Position numbers and translations under genes: made by a program. Positions 32,901 to 44,900 of a stretch of 64,000 nucleotides of DNA are shown here, one piece after another. The stretch is from Siderastrea radians (taxonomy: Eukaryota; Cnidaria; Anthozoa; Scleractinia; Rhizangiidae). Where the stretch lies: NCBI GenBank assembly GCA_964017195.1, contig OZ024895.1:12020501-12084500 (forward strand), in the 5' to 3' direction. The notes below the pieces were generated by a model, which had not been told where the DNA came from, ran no database searches, and was given only the letters and a program-made list of their open reading frames with translations. Each line of letters starts with the position of its first letter. Within the stretch, counting starts at the first letter, position 1.

Positions 32901-35900
32901 AGGTTTCAGCGGATATCAAAGCCGACATCGCCTGGTGGTTGGACTTCCTACCTATTTTCAACGGCACTTCTTTTATCAAACCTCTGCATTGGAGGTTCGA
33001 CGATTTGCAGTTCACCACAGATGCATCTTTGCACGCCGGAGGAGCGACCTGTTTCAATGACTGTTTTACTTGCGAGTTTTCTAAGGACATTGTACACAGC
33101 GCACAGCATATTACTGCCTTGGAACTTTATACCATTGTGGTCGCGGTCAAGTTTTGGGCTCACAAGCTTCACCAACGCAAATTTATCGTTTCTTGCGACA
33201 ACGAAGCTGCTGTGACAGTGGTAAACTCTGGAAAATCGAAAGACCCTTTCATGTAACGTTGTTTACGCGAACTATGGTTTACAGCTGCTGTTTATGATTG
33301 CGAACTGACTGCTCGCCACATTCCAGGCGTTCATAACGTCTTGGCCGACGCGTTAAGCCGTTGGCACGCAGATTCGTCTTATCACGAGTTATTTCATTCC
33401 ACAGCCGCTAGTTTAAACAGACAGTATATATTTAGATCTGTTCCTCGTGATTGTCTTACTTTTCAAGTTACGTAATATCTAATCTTTGTAGGTCTTGTAG
33501 GTTATGCACCGATTTTCTGCGGTATTCGCTTATATCTATATATATTTTTTCTTTTTTTTTAGGTAGTCCACAAGGTCTCCAATTTTTGGATGGTTTTGCA
33601 CATAGGTTAATTAGGTTAGCTCACGCTGATTCAACTCATAAAAACATGCAGTCGCATCTTCGAGTTTTTACCGAGTTTTGTCACAATCTCGGTCTAGGCC
33701 CGTTTCCAGTACAGGCGCAAACTGTCTTACGCTATATTGCTTTCCTTTCGGTTACAGGCCGGTCTTACGGCACCATCCAAAACCATATTTCTAGTATTAA
33801 GCATTTTCATCGTTTGTTCGGTTTTCCCCCCGGGTGGGACAATTTGTATTCTTTTCAGCTAGTGTTACGTGGGTGTAAACGTTTTTTGGGGGCGGCTCCA
33901 GCGCGCAAACTGCCCATTACGCCTACTTTACTTTTGCGTATGGTTTCTTTGTTTGACATCAGTAAGCCAATTCAAGCGGCTATTCGAGCTTTGTTTTTAG
34001 TAGCATTCTTTTCTTTTTTGCGTAAGTCTAATTTAGTTATTCAATCGGATCGTGTTATTTCTCCTAAAGTACCGCGGCGCTCTGATTTACATGTGTCGCA
34101 GTACGGGGCTTTTCTCAATATTCGCGCGACTGTACGCGCTAATTCTAATCACTACAAATACTGTGATGTCACTGTGACTTGGTATGGCGTCATTTGACGT
34201 CATTTGTTTCTCGATTTTTCACTTAGAAGCTCTAAAGCAATAAATTTATTGAATACTGTACCTGAAGGAGTAAAAATACGTTTTTTGGGTATAAAGGGCC
34301 TCTATAATATATTTTCTGAACACATATTTTTGGAAGACATGAAATTATGCACATCAGTCAGTAACTCTACCTTACCAACAGAATTACCAACAGAATACTC
34401 ACACAACACAGTAATCACGGCTGTAGCTTCATCTGATCCAAGATTGTTTTGCACTTTACATTTGTACACAGCGCCATTATCTCCTCTCGTCAGGTTTGTC
34501 AAAGTTAGAGTCTCAGATGAAGAAAGTGCAATGTTGTTTCCTTGTTTAGTCCAAGTAATGTTAGGTTGTGGATTACCAGTGGCATTACAGAACAGGGTGA
34601 CTACGTTTCCCTCGACAATTTGTTGAGACAATGGAGCGGTCGCTATCTCCGGTGGGTCTACCAGGAAAAGAAAATTCAAATTAAAAGCAGCAATGTTGGC
34701 TAAGCACTGTTCTCAGCAAACATTATTCACTCCGATTAAAGTGACTCAACCTACCATGCTAGTTCAAGGTTATAGGGTCCGCAATTTATACCTAAATCCA
34801 AAAGGACTGATAACAATCCCGACACAACCATCGACCTACTTTTGGGTTTACAAAAAATCTTGACATGTAACAAAATAGTGTCAATCGTCACCTGGTGAGG
34901 ATGGTTAATTGTTAAGTGTTATTGCGTCATAAGCATTATATTATCTTTGTACAAGTAACGCGTGAATCAGTCATAATCTCTTGTAATCGCGGTCAAGCAA
35001 ATTTCGTTCATCGACCAAGCTCCTTTTTCTCATGGCTCAAGCAGATCCCTCAGCTTCAACAAATACTCCGCCAAGGCGCTCTACCAGACAGCCGAAACCA
35101 GTTAGGAGGGATCCTAACTTTATTTATACCGATTTCCAACGCCATCTAGCAAGCTTAGACGACGAAAGTGATTTTCCAGCCTCTCTGTTTCCCGAGTCCG
35201 ATGTCTCAGGGAGAAAATGCACCAAAAAGACAACGAAGCGTCCGACTTCTAAGCAAAGCCACCAGCTTCTAGACCCCGACTTTCTGTATACAGATCTCGA
35301 AAGTCAGCTCAATGATTTACGTCTCTCCAATCTCGAACAAGAGGCGTCTCCTTCGTCGCATCTTCAACAAGCTCAGCGAGCTGATAATCCTCCCCCATCA
35401 AGCAACGTTCCAAAGACCAATTTATCTCCACAAGCCTCCCCTGAACGCGAACTTAATCATGAGATTCGCCTGGTCCAGCTCCAGAAAGAGAAGCTCGCGC
35501 TGGAGTTGGAAGTTTTGCGTTTGCGCCACGCCCCCAGGGCTGCCCTTGATGGCCAGGCGGACGAAACTCCTACTTCATCTGCGACTGTTGATAAAACGAA
35601 GAAGAAGCGCGCTATCGACTGGCCACACGAGTTTGCTCCAGGTTTAGCGGGATTCCACATGATTCCTATTTAGACGAACATTACAAGCTCCGACTTCCTG
35701 GCATTGATCGGCTTTGTCAATTCATCTTACAACACGGCAGGGGTTGTTTATTGTACAAACTTGACCTTCAACGAGCTTACAGACAGCTTCCGATCGACCC
35801 TAAGGATTATTTTTACCTGGGTTTTCGACACAATAACATGCTTTACTTTGACACACGCTGTCCTTTTGGATTAAGGACTTCCGCGATGATTTGTCAGAGA

Positions 35901-38900
35901 ACAACTAAAGCAGTGGTTCATTGTTTCACTAAATCTGGTTTTTCCGCCGATGTTTATCTCGATGACTTCTATGGCGCGGACGTTCCAGCTAGGGCTCCAC
36001 AAGCCTTCCAGAGCTTAAAGGAACTGTTACACGAACTCGGCCTTCAAACTTCACCTGACAAAGATTGTCCGCCTTCTACCAACATGGTTTGTCTCGGAGT
36101 AGAGGTTGATTCAGAACATTTTACATTCTCTGTTACTGAAGATCGAGTTCAGGATCTTCTTACTGAACTGTCTTCTTGGTCTTCGCGAGAATATTACACT
36201 TTGAAGCAGTTGCAGTCTCTTCTCGGAAAACTCTCTTTCGTGGCGGCTTGTGTCAAACCAGGTCGAATTTTTATGTCGCGCTTATTGAACAGTCTCCGCG
36301 TCTTTCCGTCGAAGCGCGCAAGACTCAAGGTTTCAGCGGATATCAAAGCCGACATCGCCTGGTGGTTGGACTTCCTACCTATTTTCAACGGCACTTCTTT
36401 TATCAAACCTCTGCATTGGGAGTTCGACGATTTGCAGTTCACCACAGATGCATCTTTGCACGCCGGAGGAGCGACCTGCTTCAATGACTGTTTTACTTGC
36501 GAGTTTTCTAAGGACATTGTACACAGCGCACAGCATATTACTGCCTTGGAACTTTATACCATTGTGGTCGCGGTCAAGTTTTGGGCTCACAAGCTTCACC
36601 AACGCAAATTTATCGTTTCTTGCGACAACGAAGCTGCTGTGACAGTGGTAAACTCTGGAAAATCGAAAGACCCTTTCATGTAACGTTGTTTACGCGAACT
36701 ATGGTTTACAGCTGCTGTTTATGATTGCGAACTGACTGCTCGCCACATTCCAGGCGTTCATAACGTCTTGGCCGACGCGGTAAGCCGTTGGCACGCAGAT
36801 TCGTCTTATCACGAGTTATTTCATTCCACAGCCGCTAGTTTAAACAGACAGTATATATTTAGATCTGTTCCTCGTGATTGTCTTACTTTTCAAGTTACGT
36901 AATGTCTAATCTTTGTAGGTCTTGTAGGTTATGCACCGATTTTCTGCGGTATTCGCTTATATCTATATATATTTTTTCTTTTTTTTAGGTAGTCCACAAG
37001 GTCTCCAATTTTTGGATGGTTTTGCACATAGGTTAATTAGGTTAGCTCACGCTGATTCAACTCATAAAAACATGCAGTCGCATCTTCGAGTTTTTACCGA
37101 GTTTTGTCACAATCTCGGTCTAGGCCCGTTTCCAGTACAGGCGCAAACTGTCTTACGCTATATTGCTTTCCTTTCGGTTACAGGCCGGTCTTACGGCACC
37201 ATCCAAAACCATATTTCTAGTATTAAGCATTTTCATCGTTTGTTCGGTTTTCCCCCCGGGTGGGACAATTTGTATTCTTTTCAGCTAGTGTTACGTGGGT
37301 GTAAACGTTTTTTGGGGGCGGCTCCAGCGCGCAAACTGCCCATTACGCCTACTTTACTTTTGCGTATGGTTTCTTTGTTTGACATCAGTAAGCCAATTCA
37401 AGCGGCTATTCGAGCTTTGTTTTTAGTAGCATTCTTTTCTTTTTTGCGTAAGTCTAATTTAGTTATTCAATCGGATCGTGTTATTTCTCCTAAAGTACCG
37501 CGGCGCTCTGATTTACATGTGTCGCAGTACGGGGCTTTTCTCAATATTCGCGCGACTGTACGCGCTAATTCTAATCACTACAAATACTGTGATGTCACTG
37601 TGACTTGGTATGGCGTCATTTGACGTCATTTGTTTCTCGATTTTTCACTTAGAAGCTCTAAAGCAATAAATTTATTGAATACTGTACCTGAAGGAGTAAA
37701 AATACGTTTTTTGGGTATAAAGGGCCTCTATAATATATTTTCTGAACACATATTTTTGGAAGACATGAAATTATGCACATCAGTCAGTAACTCTACCTTA
37801 CCAACAGAATTACCAACAGAATACTCACACAACACAGTAATCACGGCTGTAGCTTCATCTGATCCAAGATTGTTTTGCACTTTACATTTGTACACAGCGC
37901 CATTATCTCCTCTCGTCAGGTTTGTCAAAGTTAGAGTCTCAGATGAAGAAAGTGCAATGTTGTTTCCTTGTTTAGTCCAAGTAATGTTAGGTTGTGGATT
38001 ACCAGTGGCATTACAGAACAGGGTGACTACGTTTCCCTCGACAATTTGTTGAGACAATGGAGCGGTCGCTATCTCCGGTGGGTCTACCAGGAAAAGAAAA
38101 TTCAAATTAAAAGCAGCAATGTTGGCTAAGCACTGTTCTCAGCAAACATTATTCACTCCGATTAAAGTGACTCAACCTACCATGCTAGTTCAAGGTTATA
38201 GGGTCCGCAATTTATACCTAAATCCAAAAGGACTGATAACAATCCCGACACAACCATCGACCTACTTTTGGGTTTACAAAAAATCTTGACATGTAACAAA
38301 ATAGTGTCAATCGTCACCTGGTGAGGATGGTTAATTGTTAAGTGTTATTGCGTCATAAGCATTATATTATCTTTGTACAAGTAACGCGTGAATCAGTCAT
38401 AATCTCTTGTAATCGCGGTCAAGCAAATTTCGTTCATCGACCAAGCTCCTTTTTCTCATGGCTCAAGCAGATCCCTCAGCTTCAACAAATACTCCGCCAA
38501 GGCGCTCTACCAGACAGCCGAAACCCGGTTAGGAGGGATCCTAACTTTATTTATACCGATTTCCAACGCCATCTAGCAAGCTTAGACGACGAAAGTGATT
38601 TTCCAGCCTCTCTGTTTCCCGAGTCCGATGTCTCAGGGAGAAAATGCACCAAAAAGACAACGAAGCGTCCGACTTCTAAGCAAAGCCACCAGCTTCTAGA
38701 CCCCGACTTTCTGTATACAGATCTCGAAAGTCAGCTCAATGATTTACGTCTCTCCAATCTCGAACAAGAGGCGTCTCCTTCGTCGCATCTTCAACAAGCT
38801 CAGCGAGCTGATAATCCTCCCCCATCAAGCAACGTTCCAAAGACCAATTTATCTCCACAAGCCTCCCCTGAACGCGAACTTAATCATGAGATTCGCCTGG

Positions 38901-41900
38901 TCCAGCTCCAGAAAGAGAAGCTCGCGCTGGAGTTGGAAGTTTTGCGTTTGCGCCACGCCCCCAGGGCTGCCCTTGATGGCCAGGCGGACGAAACTCCTAC
39001 TTCATCTGCGACTGTTGATAAAACGAAGAAGAAGCGCGCTATCGACTGGCCACACGAGTTTGCTCCAGGTTTAGCGGGATTCCACATGATTCCTATTTAG
39101 ACGAACATTACAAGCTCCGACTTCCTGGCATTGATCGGCTTTGTCAATTCATCTTACAACACGGCAGGGGTTGTTTATTGTACAAACTTGACCTTCAACG
39201 AGCTTACAGACAGCTTCCGATCGACCCTAAGGATTATTTTTACCTGGGTTTTCGACACAATAACATGCTTTACTTTGACACACGCTGTCCTTTTGGATTA
39301 AGGACTTCCGCGATGATTTGTCAGAGAACAACTAAAGCAGTGGTTCATTGTTTCACTAAATCTGGTTTTTCCGCCGATGTTTATCTCGATGACTTCTATG
39401 GCGCGGACGTTCCAGCTAGGGCTCCACAAGCCTTCCAGAGCTTAAAGGAACTGTTACACGAACTCGGCCTTCAAACTTCACCTGACAAAGATTGTCCGCC
39501 TTCTACCAACATGGTTTGTCTCGGAGTAGAGGTTGATTCAGAACATTTTACATTCTCTGTTACTGAAGATCGAGTTCAGGATCTTCTTACTGAACTGTCT
39601 TCTTGGTCTTCGCGAGAATTTTACACTTTGAAGCAGTTGCAGTCTCTTCTCGGAAAACTCTCTTTCGTGGCGGCTTGTGTCAAACCAGGTCGAATTTTTA
39701 TGTCGCGCTTATTGAACAGTCTCCGCGTCTTTCCGTCGAAGCGCGCAAGACTCAAGGTTTCAGCGGATATCAAAGCCGACATCGCCTGGTGGTTGGACTT
39801 CCTACCTATTTTCAACGGCACTTCTTTTATCAAACCTCTGCATTGGGAGTTCGACGATTTGCAGTTCACCACAGATGCATCTTTGCACGCCGGCGGAGCG
39901 ACCTGCTTCAATGACTGTTTTACTTGCGAGTTTTCTAAGGACATTGTACACAGCGCACAGCATATTACTGCCTTGGAACTTTATACCATTGTGGTCGCGG
40001 TCAAGTTTTGGGCTCACAAGCTTCACCAACGCAAATTTATCGTTTCTTGCGACAACGAAGCTGCTGTGACAGTGGTAAACTCTGGAAAATCGAAAGACCC
40101 TTTCATGTAACGTTGTTTACGCGAACTATGGTTTACAGCTGCTGTTTATGATTGCGAACTGACTGCTCGCCACATTCCAGGCGTTCATAACGTCTTGGCC
40201 GACGCGTTAAGCCGTTGGCACGCAGATTCGTCTTATCACGAGTTATTTCATTCCACAGCCGCTAGTTTAAACAGACAGTATATATTTAGATCTGTTCCTC
40301 GTGATTGTCTTACTTTTCAAGTTACGTAATATCTAATCTTTGTAGGTCTTGTAGGTTATGCACCGATTTTCTGCGGTATTCGCTTATATCTATATATATT
40401 TTTTCTCTTTTTTAGGTAGTCCACAAGGTCTCCAATTTTTGGATGGTTTTGCACATAGGTTAATTAGGTTAGCTCACGCTGATTCAACTCATAAAAACAT
40501 GCAGTCGCATCTTCGAGTTTTTACCGAGTTTTGTCACAATCTCGGTCTAGGCCCGTTTCCAGTACAGGCGCAAACTGTCTTACGCTATATTGCTTTCCTT
40601 TCGGTTACAGGCCGGTCTTACGGCACCATCCAAAACCATATTTCTAGTATTAAGCATTTTCATCGTTTGTTCGGTTTTCCCCCCGGGTGGGACAATTTGT
40701 ATTCTTTTCAGCTAGTGTTACGTGGGTGTAAACGTTTTTTGGGGGCGGCTCCAGCGCGCAAACTGCCCATTACGCCTACTTTACTTTTGCGTATGGTTTC
40801 TTTGTTTGACATCAGTAAGCCAATTCAAGCGGCTATTCGAGCTTTGTTTTTAGTAGCATTCTTTTCTTTTTTGCGTAAGTCTAATTTAGTTATTCAATCG
40901 GATCGTGTTATTTCTCCTAAAGTACCGCGGCGCTCTGATTTACATGTGTCGCAGTACGGGGCTTTTCTCAATATTCGCGCGACTGTACGCGCTAATTCTA
41001 ATCACTACAAATACTGTGATGTCACTGTGACTTGATATGGCGTCATTTGACGTCATTTGTTTCTCGATTTTTCACTTAGAAGCTCTAAAGCAATAAATTT
41101 ATTGAATACTGTACCTGAAGGAGTAAAAATACGTTTTTTGGGTATAAAGGGCCTCTATAATATATTTTCTGAACACATATTTTTGGAAGACATGAAATTA
41201 TGCACATCAGTCAGTAACTCTACCTTACCAACAGAATTACCAACAGAATACTCACACAACACAGTAATCACGGCTGTAGCTTCATCTGATCCAAGATTGT
41301 TTTGCACTTTACATTTGTACACAGCGCCATTATCTCCTCTCGTCAGGTTTGTCAAAGTTAGAGTCTCAGATGAAGAAAGTGCAATGTTGTTTCCTTGTTT
41401 AGTCCAAGTAATGTTAGGTTGTGGATTACCAGTGGCATTACAGAACAGGGTGACTACGTTTCCCTCGACAATTTGTTGAGACAATGGAGCGGTCGCTATC
41501 TCCGGTGGGTCTACCAGGAAAAGAAAATTCAAATTAAAAGCAGCAATGTTGGCTAAGCACTGTTCTCAGCAAACATTATTCACTCCGATTAAAGTGACTC
41601 AACCTACCATGCTAGTTCAAGGTTATAGGGTCCGCAATTTATACCTAAATCCAAAAGGACTGATAACAATCCCGACACAACCATCGACCTACTTTTGGGT
41701 TTACAAAAAATCTTGACATGTAACAAAATATCGTTCTTTTTGTTATGTGAGACAAAATTGACCTTACACTTCTGTCGATGATACAAAGATAAATTCTACA
41801 CGTTTTTTCGTAACACTGAACGATTGCGATGCGCTAATTTAAGACCACGAAATGAGTGGAATGATCTTCGCAGTGCGTAGAAAAAAGGTTCAAGGCTACA

Positions 41901-44900
41901 ACGGGATTCGAACCCATGACCTCCGCGATATCGGTGGGTTGTACCAACAGAGCTATGAACCCTTGAGATGTTGGGAGCAGGTCAATTTTGGGTTCTTATG
42001 TCCCACATGTGGAATGCATGACGCAATGAATATATGAAAGACATATATAAAATTGCGGTATTAACATGTAATGAGTGGAATGATCGTCGCAGTGCGTGGC
42101 AATTTAATATAGGCTTTTAAAGGACTATTTAGCCTCGGATTTATGAAGGTTTTAACACGAAATATTACCTATCCTTTTCATCACGTATAAAGACAAGATA
42201 AAAAGTAACCAAGCAGGATAATTAACATTCCTAGTACCGACAGAAGCGACAGAACAGGCCATTTTCTTGTGTAATAATCTCAACTAGGATTGCTTGTGAG
42301 TTCTGTCACTGAGTAGTGTTTACCATTTACGATACAAGTATTTATTTTCGAGTAAAATCGAGCAGGGGGGGGGGAGGGGTAGCAAACGTTCGGGCAATAT
42401 AAGCTACTTAGCAAGCAGTACCGTCGGGGCAGAATGTGATCAGGCTTATCAAAGAAGAAGGGAATTTTAACTCTCACACAGCTTGAAAAACAACTGATAT
42501 TTATGATGAACTGATTTATTGATTGGCTCATTAACTCACGCTTATTTTACCTTATTTTTACTGAAGCCCTAAGAAGGTAGAAACAGAATTGCAAACTTCT
42601 GAATAGACGATTTCTTAAAATTTAAATTGAAGTTTATTTTAAATCAATTAGACTCTTCGCTCTCATTCATTTTTAGCCGATGGCGTCATAGGCTATAGCG
42701 TCATAGGCTATAGCCTAAAACGTCGTAGCTGGCGCTGATCTCCACCTCTGTAGAGTCCGGGGGCAGTTTATTTAGTGCCTAATTTAGCATAGCTAATCCT
42801 AGCACTGGCGGTCTAGCGGTATATAAATAATTAAGTCATAATTTTACAAGCAGAATGTTGACAAAAATATAAAATACTAAAGGAGTACAGACAGAGTAGT
42901 CTTCGTTACATGCATGTCATAAGAGGTGTAGCCTACTCTTTAAAACTCGGTGGGTGGGGGGTGGGGGTAGTCTGTGAGTTTTTGGGCGGGGTGTGCAGCC
43001 TGGACTCTAAAACCTTTACCTATATCATAGCGGCACATACCCCAATAGCGTATAAATGGGATAACCTTCCCTGGCTGTGAAGTGTTTGCATTCGATCTCG
43101 GGCAACTAGGAAATATTGCTTCGAATGCACTATTTTGTGATTTGAAGTTTGGCAGACTTTATTTGCATTGCAGTGATGCGTTTACTTAGCACATAAAAAA
43201 GTACGCACAAGACGAACTCGGAACCGCAATGAACGCACACTCGACTTACTTCGCGAATTCCCATGCATATCGCTTGAGTTCGCAGAGCTAGTGGCTCATG
43301 GTTTCTTCCGTCCAATACCATCGTTTTTGCGCCGCTTTGAAAACATTTTCGAAGGAAAAAACACTCGTGTTTATCTCGATCGAGGCGCGATGTCACCAGC
43401 AAGGACATAAGTACAAAAATTAGCAACATTACAGTCATTGTTAAAACCGTGGAAAGCTATTCAGAAATAAGGAAATACCGTGTTGTTCCAGTACTGTAAC
43501 AGCACAGGAGGCCCAAGTATAATATTTGAATGAAATTATTATTAAAAATGGTGTTGTTTGCTATCCTTACAACGAATTTTGAGCAATTTTAGGTCCATTT
43601 ACTTTAATGTGTATTACTGAGTACATGTATAATATAATGACAAGGAAGGAGTCATTTAGCCCGAGTTAGCTACCGCTCGACACGTTTTGGAATTTGCTCG
43701 AATTTACGCACAAATATAGTTCGGGCTCCCATTCTGACTTAGCAACTTGATAGAAGGATGACATTGAAATGATTTCTCAAAACCAGTTGCACATTCCCCG
43801 TGTTCCCAAAGAATAGACCTTATTCGCGCTGTGGTCACGTGATCTCTATTGGGTAAACAAACTGAAAAAATGGCGGACGGCCCTTTGGACGCACTACAGC
43901 GTGAAGAGAATAACGCTATTATTTGGACCAAAAATCTTCGACTCTTGCCAAAGTTTACTGCTCAACAAATACAAACACATCTGGAGGGATGTGGAAAAAA
44001 GGACATTGGGTCGAAAGGATGCAAGTTTTTTACCGAAAGTTACATCCATGATGTTTACGTAGGTCACGATAAGCAATCCAGTAGCCAGCAAGGGCTTCAG
44101 CGTGCGACAATAAAAGCGTTGTGTTTTAGAAGTCAGAGGAAAAATGAAGATCCTCACAAACTGATTCTCAAATGTAAACCTGATGATGATGGTAAGGAAG
44201 ATGCAAAAGTTGTAGCAACTTCTTGTTCCTGTGAAGCCGGGTAGGTAAAATTGTTAAATTCTGCTATGATCTCTACAATGTAATTAGTTAATTTAGCTTA
44301 AGCTTAAATTCACAAGTTCTGTTGCATAAAGCACACTTCTATATTTATAGCCATGATTGTACGTAGTTAAGTGCGTATGAAGCGCTGTATAAATGAACGA
44401 ATTGTTGCAATAAATTGTCTTGAACTTAAATGAGGCAGCCTAATATTTGCGTGTCATCAAATAACAATAGATCCTTTTATTCCCATTTGCTTCGTTCTTC
44501 AAAGTATTCAGACATGTTAAAAAGTGGCAGGACATTGTAAAATCGCTCAATAACATCCTTAAATATTAAGCTTACATGTATATATGTTTTGTTTTGGCAG
44601 AGCTGGTGGGCATTGTCGTCATATGTTTGCTCTGTTGTTCCTGTTAAGTCACTGGAGTCTCCTTAATTTAAAAGAAATCCCTGCAGATAAGACATGTACA
44701 AGTTTACCTCAAACTTGGAGTGTCCCACGAGGTGATCAAATAGAGCCCGAACCTGTGATGAAATGCACCTTTGCACAGGCCTTCACCGATCAAGTAGGTA
44801 AAAGAAAATGACCTCCAATCAGTTGCAAATTATATGATGCAAGGTCAAGGAAGAGTCCTGGATCTATGCAGTAAGCTTGCCAAAGAAAGCAAACCACCCC

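Larger units (their letters stand above)
31449..34184 (+). mobile_element. DIRS-like retrotransposon copy 2
   Basis: Same structure as copy 1. Unit-specific changes: TGC for TTC in the reverse transcriptase near 32697-32701 (Phe to Cys), one extra T in the run before the recombinase, and TGG in place of TGA at the recombinase end. Confidence 0.85.
34877..37610 (+). mobile_element. DIRS-like retrotransposon copy 3
   Basis: Same layout. It is the only copy whose Gag-like frame is open from the ATG. It also carries private changes near 36185 (Tyr for Phe in REYYTLK), 36780 (GTA for TTA) and 36904. Confidence 0.85.
38303..41038 (+). mobile_element. DIRS-like retrotransposon copy 4
   Basis: Same layout. 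The T-rich run is interrupted by C near 40407. The recombinase ends with TGA as in copy 1, but the RT shares variants with copy 3, so this unit is a mosaic. Confidence 0.85.
27277..41730. repeat. Tandem array of 3,427-base units (Ig exon plus DIRS-like element), 4.2 copies
   Basis: The motif GTACGCGCTAATTCTAATCA recurs at 27277, 30704, 34132, 37558 and 40985, giving unit lengths 3427, 3428, 3426 and 3427. Units differ at only a few dozen positions. Each unit runs: last about 50 bases of a recombinase frame, about 700 bases with one RTK Ig exon on the minus strand, then a plus-strand DIRS-like element. The fifth unit is partial and stops at 41730, at the same point where the retroelement begins in full units. 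The array therefore has five Ig segments and four retroelement segments. A collapsed or expanded assembly cannot be excluded, but unit-specific variants argue for real copies. Confidence 0.95.

Noticed and set aside
27277..41730. CRISPR array or satellite DNA
   Set aside because: The repeat unit is 3.4 kb and contains a host exon and retroelement genes; there are no short repeats with spacers.
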